Part shown: positions 38,047-49,700 of the stretch, piece by piece
How positions within the stretch are numbered: position 1 is the first letter of the stretch
Layout of the letters: every line of letters begins with the position of its first letter
From: Achromobacter xylosoxidans
GTDB taxonomy: Bacteria > Pseudomonadota > Gammaproteobacteria > Burkholderiales > Burkholderiaceae_B
Reading direction: 5' to 3'
NCBI RefSeq assembly: GCF_014490035.1
Contig: NZ_CP061008.1
Location: 6,386,001 to 6,450,000 of the forward strand
DNA: 64,000 bases
Position numbers and translations under genes: made by a program
The notes under the pieces: generated by a model
Databases searched by the model: none
Seen by the model: the letters and a program-made list of their open reading frames with translations, nothing else
What the model was told of the DNA's origin: nothing

Positions 38047-39183
38047 TCATGTCTTAGCCGATCGATGCCGACTAATACTCATCATGATCCCAAACGCAAT
38101 CCCCATGGTGAACAAAGCCGTCCCCCCATAGCTCATGAACGGCAACGGCACCCCCACCACAGGCAGAATCCCCGTCACCATCCCCACGTTCACGAACACA
38201 TAGATGAACAGCATCATCGTCAGCGCCCCAACCAGCAACCTGCCGAACTGCGACGATGCCCGTGACGCGATCGTCAGCCCTCGCGCCATCATCAGGCCAT
38301 ACAGCACCAGCATGGCGATGCCGCCGTAGAGTCCGAATTCTTCCGCGTACACCGCGAAGATGAAGTCGGTGGTGCGTTCAGGGATGAAGTCCAGGTGCGT
38401 CTGCGTGCCCTTCATGTAACCCTTGCCGTACACCCCGCCCGAGCCCACCGCGATCATCGACTGGATCGTATGGAAGCCCTTGCCCAGCGGATCGGAGCTG
38501 GGATTGAGCAGCGTGCACACCCGGTGCTTCTGGTAGTCGTGCAGCACCACCCAGTCCACATCGGGCTCGCATAACTGGTCTTCGTAGTAGATCAGCGTGC
38601 CTATGCCGATGATGCCCGCCAGCATGACCGGCACCAGCAGCTTGAACGACAGGCCCGCGAAATAGATCACGAAGAAGCCGGCGCCGAACACCAGCAGGGC
38701 CGTGCCCAGGTCGGGCTGCAGCACGATCAGGCCAAAGGGCGCGGCCAGCATGGCGGCGGCCGCCAGGAAGTCGCGGATGCGCACCGCGCCTTCGTGACGC
38801 TGGAAATACCAGGCCAGCATCATGGGCACGGCGATCTTCATCATCTCGGAGGGCTGGATGCGGGTCACGCCCAGGTTCAGCCAGCGGGTCGCGCCCTTGC
38901 TGGTCTCGCCGAAGAACTCCACGCCCAGCAGCAGCACCACACCCACCACGTAGAAAGGCAAGGCCAGCTTCATCAGCCACTTCGGCGGAATCAGGGCCAT
39001 GGTCCACATGGCGAAAAAAGCGATGATGAAATTGCGCGACTGTTCGGCGAAGCGCCAGTCGGTGCCGCCCACCGCGGAATGCATGACCGTCATGCCCAGC
39101 GCGGCAAACATCAGCAGGATCGCCAGCAGCGGCCAATCGAAGGCCGTGAACACACGTAGCAGGATAAGGCCCAGGCGTTTCAT
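38047..39183 (-). CDS. rodA: Rod-shape peptidoglycan glycosyltransferase RodA
   Basis: SEDS-family glycosyltransferase that polymerises glycan strands for cell elongation with PBP2. 378 residues, about ten membrane helices, with SEDS motifs LQPDLGTALLVFGAG, NPSSDPLGKGFHTIQSMIAVGSGG and VGVPLPFMSYGGTAL. The start is the ATG at 39181-39183, sharing one base with the mrdA stop (TAATG), so translation is coupled. Last gene of mreBCD-mrdA-rodA; its 3' end faces the composite repeat. Confidence 0.96.
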   Translation of the reverse strand: MKRLGLILLRVFTAFDWPLLAILLMFAALGMTVMHSAVGGTDWRFAEQSRNFIIAFFAMWTMALIPPKWLMKLALPFYVVGVVLLLGVEFFGETSKGATRWLNLGVTRIQPSEMMKIAVPMMLAWYFQRHEGAVRIRDFLAAAAMLAAPFGLIVLQPDLGTALLVFGAGFFVIYFAGLSFKLLVPVMLAGIIGIGTLIYYEDQLCEPDVDWVVLHDYQKHRVCTLLNPSSDPLGKGFHTIQSMIAVGSGGVYGKGYMKGTQTHLDFIPERTTDFIFAVYAEEFGLYGGIAMLVLYGLMMARGLTIASRASSQFGRLLVGALTMMLFIYVFVNVGMVTGILPVVGVPLPFMSYGGTALFTMGIAFGIMMSISRHRSAKT

Positions 39184-41108
39184 TATCGGCGCACCACGTC
39201 GGAAGCGATTTCCTCGACCGAGGCCAGGGGGTCGGCGCGGTCGGGCCGCACGATCTTGTCCTGGCGGTCCTTGGCCAGCCAATAGTCGAACACCTTGCGC
39301 GCGACCGGGGCGGCGACGCTCGCGCCCCAGCCAGCGTTCTCGACGATCAGCGCCACCGCAATGCGCGGATGCTCAAGCGGCGCGAAGCCCATGAACAAGG
39401 CGTGGTCGCGCAGACGTTCGTCAATGGCGCTGGCGCGGTAATGGCCGCCGCGCAGGCTGAACACCTGCGCGGTGCCGGTCTTGCCGGCTGCCTGGTAGGG
39501 GGTGTTGGCGAACGCGCGCCGCGCCGTGCCGGCCCGCACCACGTCCGCCATGGCGTTCTTGATCACGTCCACGTTGGCCTGCTTGAGGGGAATGCGATAG
39601 TCGGGCGCGGACTCGGTGGGCTTGGCCTCGCCGGTGCGCGGATCGCGCACCGCGTGCACCAGGTGCGGGCGGCGGTACAGGCCGTTGTTGGCCAGCGTGG
39701 ACGTGCCTTGCGCCAGTTGCAGCAGCGTAAAGGCGTTGTAACCCTGCCCCACCGCCACGGAAATCGTCTCGCCAGCGTACCAACGCTGGCGGTCCTTGTC
39801 CTTGTAGGCCGAGCGCTTCCAGTCGGTCGAGGGCAGCACGCCGCGTTTTTCGCCTTCCAGGTCGATGCCGGTGATCTGGCCGAAACCGAATTGCTTGGTG
39901 AAATCGTGCAGTGCGTTCACGCCGATCTCGGGGCCCAGCGAATAGAAGTAGGTGTCGGACGACACGACGATGGCCTTGTGCATGTCCGTCATGCCATAGG
40001 CCGCGCCGCCGGCGTTGCGGAATTTCTGGCCGCCGAACTCGTAGTAACCGGGGTCGGAGATGCGGTCGGTGGCGCGGCGCTTGCCCAGTTCGAGCGCCGC
40101 CAGGGCCACGAAAGGCTTGTAGGTCGAACCGATGGGATAGGTGCCGTACAGCGGCCGGTTGATCAGCGGATGATCCGGCGACTCGTTCAGCATGCGCCAG
40201 TTGTCCACGTCGATGCCGTCCACGAACAGGTTCGGATCGAACGAAGGCTGAGAGACGAAGGCCAGCACCTCGCCGGTGTCGGGATCGATGGCGACCAGCG
40301 CGCCGCGCTGTCCCTCGAAAGCCGCTTCGGCCACCTTCTGCAGGCCCAGGTCGATCGAGAGCATGATGTCGGAGCCCGGCACCGGATCGATGCGGCGCAG
40401 CGTGCGCATCGGCCGTCCGCCCGCGGTCACTTCGACCTCTTCCAGGCCGGTGCGGCCGTGCAGCTGCTCTTCCCAGGTTTTCTCGATGCCCTTCTTGCCG
40501 ATGACCTCGGTGCCGCGATAGTTGCCCAACTGGCCGGCACGCTCCAGCTCTTCGTTGTCGCCTTCGGCGATGCGGCCGATATAACCGACCACATGGCCCG
40601 CCGACGCGCCCTGCGGATACTCGCGCACCCAGCGCGCGCGCAGCTCCACCCCGGGGAACTGGAAGGAATGCGCCGCGAACCAGGCGGCTTCGGTCTCGTT
40701 GAGGTTGTTGCGCAGCTGCAGGCTGGCGTAGCGGCTGGACTCGGCGGCGCGGCGCTTGAAGCGGCGCTGGTCGGCCGGACTGATGTACACGACCTCGGTC
40801 AGGCGTTCGAACAGCTGGCTCAGATTGCCGGCATGGGCCGGAACGACCTCCAGCGTATAGGTGCGGTAGTTGCGCGCCAGCACCTCGCCGTTGCGGTCCA
40901 GGATCTCGCCGCGCCGCGGCGGGATGGGCACGACCGCGATGCGGTTGCGGTCGGCGCGTTCCGACAGGCCTTCGTAGCGGTCGACCTGCAGGTACCAAAA
41001 CCGGCCGATCAGCACGCCGAAGCAGGCCAGCGCGAATAGCCCGCCCACCCAGGCGCGCAGGCGGAAACGCTGCTTCTGCTGCTGGCCAGTTTTCTTGAAT
41101 TCGAACAT
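39183..41108 (-). CDS. mrdA: Penicillin-binding protein 2 (peptidoglycan transpeptidase)
   Basis: A class B PBP cross-linking peptidoglycan during elongation. 641 residues: N-terminal membrane anchor (about 18-38), a pedestal/dimerisation region, then the transpeptidase domain with the nucleophile S328 in GSTYKP, SSDTYF (SXN-like, with D in place of N), and KTGTAQ near residue 540. Follows mreD by 15 bases, and overlaps rodA. Confidence 0.95.
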   Translation of the reverse strand: MFEFKKTGQQQKQRFRLRAWVGGLFALACFGVLIGRFWYLQVDRYEGLSERADRNRIAVVPIPPRRGEILDRNGEVLARNYRTYTLEVVPAHAGNLSQLFERLTEVVYISPADQRRFKRRAAESSRYASLQLRNNLNETEAAWFAAHSFQFPGVELRARWVREYPQGASAGHVVGYIGRIAEGDNEELERAGQLGNYRGTEVIGKKGIEKTWEEQLHGRTGLEEVEVTAGGRPMRTLRRIDPVPGSDIMLSIDLGLQKVAEAAFEGQRGALVAIDPDTGEVLAFVSQPSFDPNLFVDGIDVDNWRMLNESPDHPLINRPLYGTYPIGSTYKPFVALAALELGKRRATDRISDPGYYEFGGQKFRNAGGAAYGMTDMHKAIVVSSDTYFYSLGPEIGVNALHDFTKQFGFGQITGIDLEGEKRGVLPSTDWKRSAYKDKDRQRWYAGETISVAVGQGYNAFTLLQLAQGTSTLANNGLYRRPHLVHAVRDPRTGEAKPTESAPDYRIPLKQANVDVIKNAMADVVRAGTARRAFANTPYQAAGKTGTAQVFSLRGGHYRASAIDERLRDHALFMGFAPLEHPRIAVALIVENAGWGASVAAPVARKVFDYWLAKDRQDKIVRPDRADPLASVEEIASDVVRR

Positions 41109-41123
41109 GACGCGGCGCCGCCG

Positions 41124-41690
41124 TCAGGCGGAGGAGGATTCAGCGTCGTCGACACCGCGCTGCGGCAAGTGCAGAACCCAGCCCGCCAGCGGCCACAAGG
41201 CGGTGGTCAGGAGCACGCTGATGCCCCAGTCCCAGCCCGGCCATTTGCCGGCCAGCCATGCATGGATGATCTGGGTCACGAAGCGGGCGATGAAGAACAC
41301 AGGCAGCATGTGCATGGCCTGGCTCCAGAGGTCGAAGCGCTGCAGCCGGCGGTGCAGCACCACTGCGCCGTAGGCGACCAGCGTGTACGAGAGCGCGTGT
41401 TCGCCCAGCAGGCCGGCGTCGTGCACGTCCATCAGCAGGCCGAAGAAGAAGGCGGTGAACAGGCCAACGCGGCGCGGCTCGTGCACGCACCAGAAGGCGA
41501 TGATCAGCAGCAGGATGTCGGGCGCGCCCTGCCACAGGCGCCAGGGCAGCAGCGATACCAGCCACGCCACCAGCACCGTGGCCCAGACGAACACGCCGTG
41601 CGCCGGGCCGGAAAGCCGGTCGGGCTGCACGTTGCTGGGGGTGCCGAGGCGGCGCGCGGCCTGCCCCGAGGATTGATTAGTCCGATCCAC
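41124..41690 (-). CDS. mreD: Rod-shape-determining membrane protein MreD
   Basis: A 188-residue inner-membrane protein with five to six helices, such as FVWATVLVAWLVSLLPW and DILLLIIAFWCVHEP, the latter typical of MreD. I choose the GTG at 41688-41690 (then DRTNQSSGQAARR), which overlaps the mreC stop region by 14 bases. A longer frame runs further back into mreC but is a shadow. It joins MreC to the rest of the elongation complex. Confidence 0.9.
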   Translation of the reverse strand: MDRTNQSSGQAARRLGTPSNVQPDRLSGPAHGVFVWATVLVAWLVSLLPWRLWQGAPDILLLIIAFWCVHEPRRVGLFTAFFFGLLMDVHDAGLLGEHALSYTLVAYGAVVLHRRLQRFDLWSQAMHMLPVFFIARFVTQIIHAWLAGKWPGWDWGISVLLTTALWPLAGWVLHLPQRGVDDAESSSA

Positions 41691-42561
41691 CGGAATCGAC
41701 CTCCTGACGGTTGGACTCGGCGCGCTCCACATCGACCTGCAGGACCAGGAAGTGGCGGTAGCGTTCGGGATGGGCCAGCGGTTCGCATACGGCGCGCGCG
41801 AAGCCGGAAGCGGTATCGCGTTCGACCGAGGTCACCTTGGCCACCGGCAGGCCGGCCGGGAACAGCCCGCCGACGCCGCTGGTGACGATGGTATCGCCTT
41901 CCTTGATGTCGGCGTTGGCGGCAAGGTAACGAACTTCCATCTTGCCCGGCGAGTTGCCGCCGAACGCAATCAGGCGCAGGCCGTTGCGCAGCAGCTGCAC
42001 GGGGATGGAGACCTGCTCGTCGGTGACCAGGGCCGCCTCGGCCGTCATGGGCGTGACGCGCACGATCTGCCCGACCACGCCGCCTTCGTCGATGACCGGC
42101 ATGCCCGGGGCCAGGCCCGCCTTGCTGCCCTTGTTGAACACCAGGCGCTGCGTGAACGCATTGGTGGGTTCGTACATGACTTCGACCACCACGGCGGATT
42201 GCGCCACGGTATCGGTCACGCCCAGCAGCCGGCGCAGCTGCGAGTTCTCGGCAGCCAGCTGGGCGCCATGCGTGGTCACCTGGGCCAGCTCGATGCGCTG
42301 GCGCTGCAAGGCTTCGTTTTCGCTACGGATGAGATTGGCCGCGTTGACCCATTCGTTCACTTGCTGGACGAGGTCGCGCGGCGCCATGACGGCGCGCTGG
42401 AAGGGGTACAGCGCCACGGACATCGCCCGGCGCGCCGGTTCCAGCATGCGCCATTGCGAATCCATGACAATCAGGGCCAACGCAAGGACGACCAGAACGA
42501 CCAGCCGCACCTCCGCAGGTGGGCCGCGCCTGAATAGGGGAGGAGTCCCTTGTCGTTGCAT
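41677..42561 (-). CDS. mreC: Rod-shape-determining protein MreC
   Basis: A bitopic inner-membrane protein linking MreB to PBP2. 294 residues: basic N terminus, membrane helix (about 18-35, VRLVVLVVLALALIVM), coiled coil (about 70-115 with LIRSENEALQRQRIELAQ), and the periplasmic beta-barrel pair with NKGSKAGLAPGMPVIDEGGVVGQI. It lies 84 bases after mreB. Confidence 0.95.
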   Translation of the reverse strand: MQRQGTPPLFRRGPPAEVRLVVLVVLALALIVMDSQWRMLEPARRAMSVALYPFQRAVMAPRDLVQQVNEWVNAANLIRSENEALQRQRIELAQVTTHGAQLAAENSQLRRLLGVTDTVAQSAVVVEVMYEPTNAFTQRLVFNKGSKAGLAPGMPVIDEGGVVGQIVRVTPMTAEAALVTDEQVSIPVQLLRNGLRLIAFGGNSPGKMEVRYLAANADIKEGDTIVTSGVGGLFPAGLPVAKVTSVERDTASGFARAVCEPLAHPERYRHFLVLQVDVERAESNRQEVDSGGSD

Positions 42562-42645
42562 GAATCTCAGCCCGGACGCCCGCGTCCGTCGCTCCGGCAG
42601 CGGCCGGAGCCGTGAAAAAGCGGGGCTCCGGGCTGGCGGGCAAAA

Positions 42646-43916
<1,271 letters not shown>

Positions 43917-44225
43917 ATGGCGCTCAATGACACAGATGTGGCCCGCATTGCCCGGCTGGCCAGAATCGAACTGACCCCCGACCAGCGCACCGTCGCGCAG
44001 GCCGAACTCAACGGCATCCTCCACCTGATCGAACGGCTCCAGTCCGTCGATACCCAGGGGGTCGAACCCCTGGCCCACCCGCTGTCCGCCCATGAGGACA
44101 TCGTGCTGCGCCTGCGTGAAGATGTCGTGACCGAACCCAGCTCGGAGGCCCGCCGCGAGGAGCTGCTGGCCAACGCCCCCGACGCCCAGGAAGGCCTGTT
44201 CCTGGTTCCCAAGGTCCTGGATTAA
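43917..44225 (+). CDS. gatC: Asp/Glu-tRNA amidotransferase subunit C
   Basis: A 102-residue scaffold subunit that wraps around GatA in the GatCAB amidotransferase. It begins MALNDTDVARIARLARIELT, matching the GatC family, and contains ILHLIERLQSVDTQGVEPLAHP. I start at the ATG at 43917; a TTG 12 bases upstream is less likely. Followed by gatA after 3 bases. Confidence 0.94.
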   Translation: MALNDTDVARIARLARIELTPDQRTVAQAELNGILHLIERLQSVDTQGVEPLAHPLSAHEDIVLRLREDVVTEPSSEARREELLANAPDAQEGLFLVPKVLD

Positions 44226-44228
44226 GTC

Positions 44229-45764
44229 ATGACGAAACCCGCTCTGCACACCCAATTCAAGGGGATCGCCGCCCTGCGCGCGGCCCTTGCGCAACGCCAG
44301 ATCAGCGCCGTCGAGCTCGCCCAAAGCGGCCTGGCGGCCGCCGAAGCGGCCAGCGGCCTGAATTGCTTTTTACATATTGACGCCGAATTGACGCTGGCCC
44401 AGGCCCGCGCCGCCGACGCCGCGCTGGCGTCCGGTTCGGCCGGCCCCCTGGCCGGCATCCCGATCGCCCACAAGGACGCCTTCGTCACCCGCGGCTGGCG
44501 CACCACCGCCGGCAGCAAGATGCTCGACGGCTATGTCAGCCCGTTCGACGCTACCGTGGTCGAACGCCTGGGCGAGGCCGGCGCCGTGTCGCTGGGCAAG
44601 CTGAACTGCGACGAATTCGCCATGGGTTCCGGCAACGAGAACTCCGCCTACGGCGCCGTGAAGAACCCCTGGGACCATGCCGCCGTGCCCGGCGGCTCCT
44701 CGGGCGGCTCAGCCGCTGCCGTGGCTGCCCGCCTGGTGGCCGCCGCCACCGGCACCGACACCGGCGGCTCGGTGCGCCAGCCCGCCGCCCTGTGCGGCGT
44801 CAGCGGCATCAAGCCCACCTACGGCACCGTGTCCCGCTACGGCATGGTGGCCTTCGGCTCCAGCCTGGACCAGGCCGGCCCGCTGGCCGAAAGCGCCCGC
44901 GACCTGCTCGAATTGCTGGACGTCATCAGCGGCTTCGACCCGCGCGACGCCACCAGCCTGGAAAAATGCGACGCCGCCGCCAACGCGCCCGGCCGCGTCC
45001 GGCGTGACTTCGAGGCGGCCCAGGGCCGTTTCGACGCCGCCGGCAGCCAGCCCCTGAAGGGCCTGCGCATCGGCGTGCCCGCCGAGTACTTCGGCGCCGG
45101 CCTGGCCCCCGACGTGGCCGCCGCGGTCGAAGCCGCGCTGGTCCAGTTCGAGGCGCTGGGCGCCGTGCGCGTGGCGGTGTCGCTGCCGCGCACCGAACTC
45201 GCCATTCCCGCCTACTACGTCATCGCCCCCGCCGAAGCGTCCAGCAACCTGGCGCGCTACGACGGCGTGCGCTACGGCCACCGTGCCGCCCAGTACGGCG
45301 ACCTGAACGAAATGATCAGCCGCTCGCGCGCCGAAGGCTTCGGCGACGAGGTCAAGCGCCGCATCCTGATCGGCACCTACGTGCTGTCCCACGGCTACTA
45401 CGACGCCTACTACCTGCAGGCGCAGCGCCTGCGCCGCATGATCGCGCAAGACTTCCAGCGCGCCTATGCGGACCAGTGCGACGTGATCATGGGCCCGGTG
45501 ACGCCCACGGTGGCCAAGAACATCGGCGACAACCGCGACGATCCCACGGCCGACTGGCTGGCCGACGTCTACACGCTGGGCGTGAGCCTGGCCGGCCTGC
45601 CTGCGATGTCGATCCCTTGCGGCTTCGGCGGCGCTGGCAACCAACGCCCCGTCGGTCTCCAGATCATCGGCAACTACTTCGACGAAGGCCGCCTGCTGGC
45701 CATCGCCGACCGCTACCAACAAGTGACGGACTGGCACACGCGTGCCCCGGTCCAGCAAGGCTGA
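44229..45764 (+). CDS. gatA: Asp/Glu-tRNA amidotransferase subunit A
   Basis: Amidase subunit that frees ammonia from glutamine for transamidation of misacylated Glu-tRNA(Gln) or Asp-tRNA(Asn). 511 residues of the amidase-signature family: the catalytic lysine in [11 protein letters not shown] (about residue 80), the Gly/Ser loop [15 protein letters not shown] with the cis-Ser, and nucleophile region [17 protein letters not shown]. Confidence 0.97.
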   Translation: MTKPALHTQFKGIAALRAALAQRQISAVELAQSGLAAAEAASGLNCFLHIDAELTLAQARAADAALASGSAGPLAGIPIAHKDAFVTRGWRTTAGSKMLDGYVSPFDATVVERLGEAGAVSLGKLNCDEFAMGSGNENSAYGAVKNPWDHAAVPGGSSGGSAAAVAARLVAAATGTDTGGSVRQPAALCGVSGIKPTYGTVSRYGMVAFGSSLDQAGPLAESARDLLELLDVISGFDPRDATSLEKCDAAANAPGRVRRDFEAAQGRFDAAGSQPLKGLRIGVPAEYFGAGLAPDVAAAVEAALVQFEALGAVRVAVSLPRTELAIPAYYVIAPAEASSNLARYDGVRYGHRAAQYGDLNEMISRSRAEGFGDEVKRRILIGTYVLSHGYYDAYYLQAQRLRRMIAQDFQRAYADQCDVIMGPVTPTVAKNIGDNRDDPTADWLADVYTLGVSLAGLPAMSIPCGFGGAGNQRPVGLQIIGNYFDEGRLLAIADRYQQVTDWHTRAPVQQG

Positions 45765-45768
45765 GAAC

Positions 45769-47226
45769 ATGAACTGGGAAATCGTCATCGGCCTGGAAAC
45801 GCACACCCAGCTTTCCACCGACTCCAAGATTTTTTCGGGTAGCAGCACCGAATTCGGCGCCGCGCCCAACACCCACGCCAACGTGGTCGACCTGGCGCTG
45901 CCGGGCAGCCTGCCGGTCATGAACCGCGGCGCCGCCGAACGCGCCATCCGCTTCGGCCTGGCCGTGGGCGCCACCATCGCGCCGCGTTCGGTGTTCGCGC
46001 GCAAGAACTACTTCTACCCCGACCTGCCCAAGGGCTACCAGATCAGCCAGTACGAGCTGCCGGTGGTCGTGGGCGGTTCGCTGTCGTTCTTCGTGGGCGA
46101 GGAAGAAAAAACCGTCAACCTGACGCGCGCTCACCTGGAAGAAGACGCGGGCAAGTCCCTGCACGACGACTTCAGCCTGGCCAACGGCGCCCCCGGCAGT
46201 GGCATCGACCTGAACCGCGCCGGCACGCCGCTCCTGGAAATCGTGACGGAACCCGAAATGCGCTCGGCCGCCGAGGCCGTGGCCTACGCCCGCGCCCTGC
46301 ACAGCCTGGTCGTGTGGCTGGGCATCTGCGACGGCAACATGCAGGAAGGCTCGTTCCGCTGCGACGCCAACGTGTCGGTCCGCCCTGTGGGCCAGAAGGA
46401 ATTCGGCACCCGCACCGAGATCAAGAACGTCAACTCGTTCCGCTTCCTGGAACGCGCCATCGTCTATGAGGCGCGGCGCCAGATCGAGCTGATCGAGGAT
46501 GGCGGCACGGTGGTCCAGGAAACCCGCCTGTACGACGCCGACCGCGACGAAACGCGCAGCATGCGCAGCAAGGAAGACGCGCACGACTACCGCTACTTCC
46601 CCGACCCCGACCTGCCCCCGCTGGTGATCTCCAGCGCCTGGGTCGACGAGGTCCGCGCCGCCATGCCCGAACTGCCGGCCGCCCAGCGCGCCCGCTTCGA
46701 ATCCGAATACGGCCTGCCCGCCTACGATGCCGCCCAGCTGACCGTCAGCCGCGACCTCGCCGCCTACTTCCAGGCGGTGGCGAACGCGCTGCCGGCCGGC
46801 CAGGCCAAGCTGGCCGCCAACTGGGTCATGGGTGAAGTCTCCGCCGCCCTGAACAAGGACGAGAAGAGCATCGCCGAGTCCCCGGTCCAGGCGCCGGCGC
46901 TGGCCGCCCTGATCGGCCGCATCATCGACGGCACCATCTCCAACAAGATCGCCCGCGAAGTCTTCGGCGCCATGTGGGCCGGCGAAAACGGCGGTCAGGC
47001 GGACGCCATCATCGAGGCGCGCGGCCTCAAGCAGATCAGCGACACCGGCGCCATCGGCGCCATGATCGACGAGGTGCTGGCCGCCAACCCGGCCATCGTG
47101 GAAGAGTACCGGGCCGGCAAGCAGAAGGCGTTCAATTCGCTGGTGGGCCAGATCATGAAGGCCGCCCGCGGCAAGGCGAATCCGCAGCAGGTGAATGATC
47201 TGTTGAAGCAGAAGCTGGATAGCTGA
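45769..47226 (+). CDS. gatB: Asp/Glu-tRNA amidotransferase subunit B
   Basis: tRNA-binding and kinase subunit. 485 residues: [18 protein letters not shown] at the N terminus, [16 protein letters not shown], the signature [16 protein letters not shown], and a C-terminal YqeY-like helical tail from about 330. The ATG is at 45769, four bases after gatA. A strong terminator follows. Confidence 0.97.
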   Translation: MNWEIVIGLETHTQLSTDSKIFSGSSTEFGAAPNTHANVVDLALPGSLPVMNRGAAERAIRFGLAVGATIAPRSVFARKNYFYPDLPKGYQISQYELPVVVGGSLSFFVGEEEKTVNLTRAHLEEDAGKSLHDDFSLANGAPGSGIDLNRAGTPLLEIVTEPEMRSAAEAVAYARALHSLVVWLGICDGNMQEGSFRCDANVSVRPVGQKEFGTRTEIKNVNSFRFLERAIVYEARRQIELIEDGGTVVQETRLYDADRDETRSMRSKEDAHDYRYFPDPDLPPLVISSAWVDEVRAAMPELPAAQRARFESEYGLPAYDAAQLTVSRDLAAYFQAVANALPAGQAKLAANWVMGEVSAALNKDEKSIAESPVQAPALAALIGRIIDGTISNKIAREVFGAMWAGENGGQADAIIEARGLKQISDTGAIGAMIDEVLAANPAIVEEYRAGKQKAFNSLVGQIMKAARGKANPQQVNDLLKQKLDS

Positions 47227-47255
47227 CGCTTTTACTGAGGATCGGTCTGATAAGG

Positions 47256-47285
47256 GGCTGCGGCGCATTGCCGCAGCCTTTTTTT
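47256..47285 (+). terminator. Rho-independent terminator of gatCAB
   Basis: GGCTGCGGC / GCCGCAGCC (47256-47264 with 47270-47278), five-base loop, followed by seven T residues, 29 bases after gatB. Confidence 0.94.
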
Positions 47286-47326
47286 CTGCCGAGAATGGCC
47301 AGATCAACTATTGGCCGGAGGCAGAC

Positions 47327-47575
47327 ATGACCCCTTATGTTGAAGTACCGCTTGAACGCCTGAAAGACACGCTCGACACTCTGCTAGTCGCCGCGAGAGA
47401 CGGATCTCGCATCGTCATCATGCACGAAGGCGAACCCTACGCCCAAATAAAAGCAGTCAACCCCATGATGAGCGAGAAGGCACACCAAGCCTTGGAATCG
47501 CTCGCGACGTTCCCGGGAATCGAGCATCCCACCTATGAAAGCTGGTGGGCCGCCGTCAAGCCGGTGCACGAATGA
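47327..47575 (+). CDS. Type II antitoxin, Phd/YefM-like
   Basis: 82 residues. The N-terminal half (VEVPLERLKDTLDTLLVAARDGSRIVIMHEGEPYAQIKAV) has the Phd-fold pattern of an antitoxin DNA-binding domain; the C-terminal half would bind and block the toxin. Its TGA overlaps the toxin ATG by 4 bases. Base composition is visibly lower in GC than the flanking gat and pyrE genes, suggesting transfer. The promoter is likely in the 41 bases after the gatB terminator, repressed by the antitoxin complex, though no operator is obvious. Confidence 0.85.
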   Translation: MTPYVEVPLERLKDTLDTLLVAARDGSRIVIMHEGEPYAQIKAVNPMMSEKAHQALESLATFPGIEHPTYESWWAAVKPVHE

Positions 47576-48123
47576 AATTGGTGCTCGACGCCTCGGTCGC
47601 CCTGAACTGGATGAACCTGCCCGATCAGCCGCTACGTACCAAGGCGTTCCGCATTCTGCAGGATCTCGACACCTACAGCGTGTGCGTACCAACCATATGG
47701 CCGCTGGAAATCGCCCACGGAGCATTGCGGGCAGAGCGTACGGGAATGGCGAACGCCGGCATGCTGGCGCGGTTCCGAGAAATTCTGGAGGCTGTTCCCA
47801 TCATCGAGGAATCGCGCCCAACGCAACTTTGGCTTTCTCGGAGCGTCTCGCTGGCCCGGGAATACCGGCTCACCGTCTATGACGCGTCATACCTGGAACT
47901 GGCGACTACCCTGGGCGCGACGCTGGCCACCTTTGATCAGCGACTTCATGAGGCCGCCCAGGCCTGTAACCTCGATATCCTGGGAGTTCCGTCCCGCCTG
48001 ACGGAGCCTATCGCCCAATACGGCTCCTTCGACGCCGAAAGCGCTCGCTATTCGGCGAACAACAAGGCAGACGCCCCCAACTGGCGCATGCCCGATCACT
48101 TCACCCCATACTTCGTCCGATAA
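47572..48123 (+). CDS. PIN-domain toxin (VapC-like ribonuclease)
   Basis: 183 residues. The PIN acidic residues are visible: D6 in [10 protein letters not shown]46 in [10 protein letters not shown]104 in [12 protein letters not shown] and D122 in TFDQRL. VapC-type toxins cleave tRNA or rRNA. Usual PIN toxins are about 130-145 residues; here about 45 extra C-terminal residues follow, and the last 28 bases overlap the end of convergent pyrE (48096-48123). The extension may be read-through into native pyrE flanking DNA after insertion. Start is fixed by the antitoxin overlap. Confidence 0.88.
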   Translation: MKLVLDASVALNWMNLPDQPLRTKAFRILQDLDTYSVCVPTIWPLEIAHGALRAERTGMANAGMLARFREILEAVPIIEESRPTQLWLSRSVSLAREYRLTVYDASYLELATTLGATLATFDQRLHEAAQACNLDILGVPSRLTEPIAQYGSFDAESARYSANNKADAPNWRMPDHFTPYFVR

Positions 48124-48779
48124 GCCAACACCGCCTCGCGGTGTTCGGCGAACGACGCATCATCCTGCAGCAACGCCAGGATGTCCGACAGCGAGGCAAT
48201 CGACACCACCGGAATGCCGTAGGTCTTGGCCACGTCCTGCACGGCGGAATGCGCCGACAGCGCGTCGTCGGGACCCGCGCGTTCCATGCGGTCCATGGCG
48301 ATCAGCACGGCGGCCGGCTCGGCGCCGGCGGCGCGGATGATCTCGACCGACTCGCGCACCGAGGTGCCCGCGGTGATCACGTCGTCAATGATGACGACCT
48401 TGCCCTTGAGCGGCGCGCCGACCAGGGTGCCGCCCTCGCCGTGGTCCTTGGCTTCCTTGCGGTTGTAGGCGAAAGGCACGTCGCCGCCCTTCATGTCCGG
48501 GTGGCCGGCCAGCGCCACGGCGGTAGCCGTGGACAGGGGGATGCCCTTGTAGGCCGGACCGAACAGCATGTCGAATTCCACGCCCGAATCCAGCAGCGCC
48601 TGGGCGTAGAACTGCGCCAGCTTGCCGACCGAGCGTCCGCTGTTGAACAGGCCCGCATTGAAGAAATAGGGACTGATTCGACCCGATTTGACCTTGAAGC
48701 TGCCGAAGCGCAGCACGCCCTCGTTCAAGGCGAAGCGGACGAAATCCAGGGCGGTGGCGGAAGATTGGGCGGCGGGCAT
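48096..48779 (-). CDS. pyrE: Orotate phosphoribosyltransferase
   Basis: Makes orotidine 5'-phosphate in pyrimidine synthesis. 227 residues from the ATG at 48777-48779 ([18 protein letters not shown]); an ATG 24 bases upstream is also possible. PRPP motif [29 protein letters not shown] and [25 protein letters not shown] are typical of PyrE. The C terminus (AYRTKYGVK) is overlapped by the toxin gene on the other strand. Confidence 0.95.
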   Translation of the reverse strand: MPAAQSSATALDFVRFALNEGVLRFGSFKVKSGRISPYFFNAGLFNSGRSVGKLAQFYAQALLDSGVEFDMLFGPAYKGIPLSTATAVALAGHPDMKGGDVPFAYNRKEAKDHGEGGTLVGAPLKGKVVIIDDVITAGTSVRESVEIIRAAGAEPAAVLIAMDRMERAGPDDALSAHSAVQDVAKTYGIPVVSIASLSDILALLQDDASFAEHREAVLAYRTKYGVK

Positions 48780-48911
48780 GCGTAAAGGTCCGGTAGATGG
48801 CAAACGCCAGCATTTTATCCGCTGTCGGGGCTATTCCCGGGCGGCGGCGCGGAGTCGGTTAAATTGCTGCCATTGCCCCGGCCCTGGCGGCCGCTCAACA
48901 GGAGTTTCGCT

Positions 48912-49700
48912 TTGCTGCGCATCACGTCGATCAATCTCAACGGTATCCGGTCCGCCTTCCGCAAGGGCCTGCAACCCTGGATGGAAAAGCACGCCGCCGA
49001 CGTGCTGTGCCTTCAGGAAATCAAGATATCCGACGAAGACCTGACCGACGACCTGCGCCACCCGCCCGGCTATACCGGGCACTTCCACCATGCCGTGAAG
49101 AAGGGCTATAGCGGCGTGGGCATCTATTTGCGCGACGCGGCCGAGCGTGTGAACGCCGGCCTGGAATGCGAGGAATTCGATCCTGAAGGCCGCATCATCC
49201 GCGCCGACTGGAAGAACCTGTCGGTCATCAGCGCTTACCTGCCCTCGGGCTCCAGCGGCGACGAGCGCCAGCAGGCCAAGTACCGCTTCCTGGACCGCTT
49301 CGGCCCCTGGATCGACGCCCTGATGCACGAGCACAAGACCACCGGCCGCGAGTTCATCATCTGCGGCGACTGGAACATCGCGCACAAGGAAATCGACCTG
49401 AAGAACTGGAAGGGCAACATGAAGAACTCGGGCTTCCTGCCCGAAGAGCGCGCCTGGCTGACCGACGTGTTCGACAAGCGCGGCTTCGTCGACGTGTTTC
49501 GCACCATCGACGATCGCCCCGACCAATACACCTGGTGGAGCAATCGCGGCCAGGCCTGGGCCAAGAACGTGGGGTGGCGCATCGACTACCAGATCGCGAC
49601 GCCGGGCATCGCCGCCCGCGCCCGCAACGTGGCCATCTACAAGGACGAGCGCTTCTCGGACCACGCGCCCCTGACGATCGACTACGACGCCACGCTCTGA
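48912..49700 (+). CDS. xth: Exodeoxyribonuclease III / AP endonuclease
   Basis: A base-excision-repair nuclease cutting at abasic sites. 262 residues. The TTG at 48912 is chosen because GGAG lies seven bases upstream and the protein then begins LRITSINLNGIRSAFRKG, the family start. Active-site motifs are LCLQEIKI, FIICGDWNIAHKEIDLKN and the terminal SDHAPLTIDY. It overlaps the convergent LysR gene by 19 bases. Confidence 0.93.
   Translation: MLRITSINLNGIRSAFRKGLQPWMEKHAADVLCLQEIKISDEDLTDDLRHPPGYTGHFHHAVKKGYSGVGIYLRDAAERVNAGLECEEFDPEGRIIRADWKNLSVISAYLPSGSSGDERQQAKYRFLDRFGPWIDALMHEHKTTGREFIICGDWNIAHKEIDLKNWKGNMKNSGFLPEERAWLTDVFDKRGFVDVFRTIDDRPDQYTWWSNRGQAWAKNVGWRIDYQIATPGIAARARNVAIYKDERFSDHAPLTIDYDATL

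Noticed and set aside
47279..47326. A further promoter or tRNA between gatB and the antitoxin
   Set aside because: The gap holds the gatB terminator and only 41 bases more, too short for a tRNA; a promoter is likely but cannot be pinned down.
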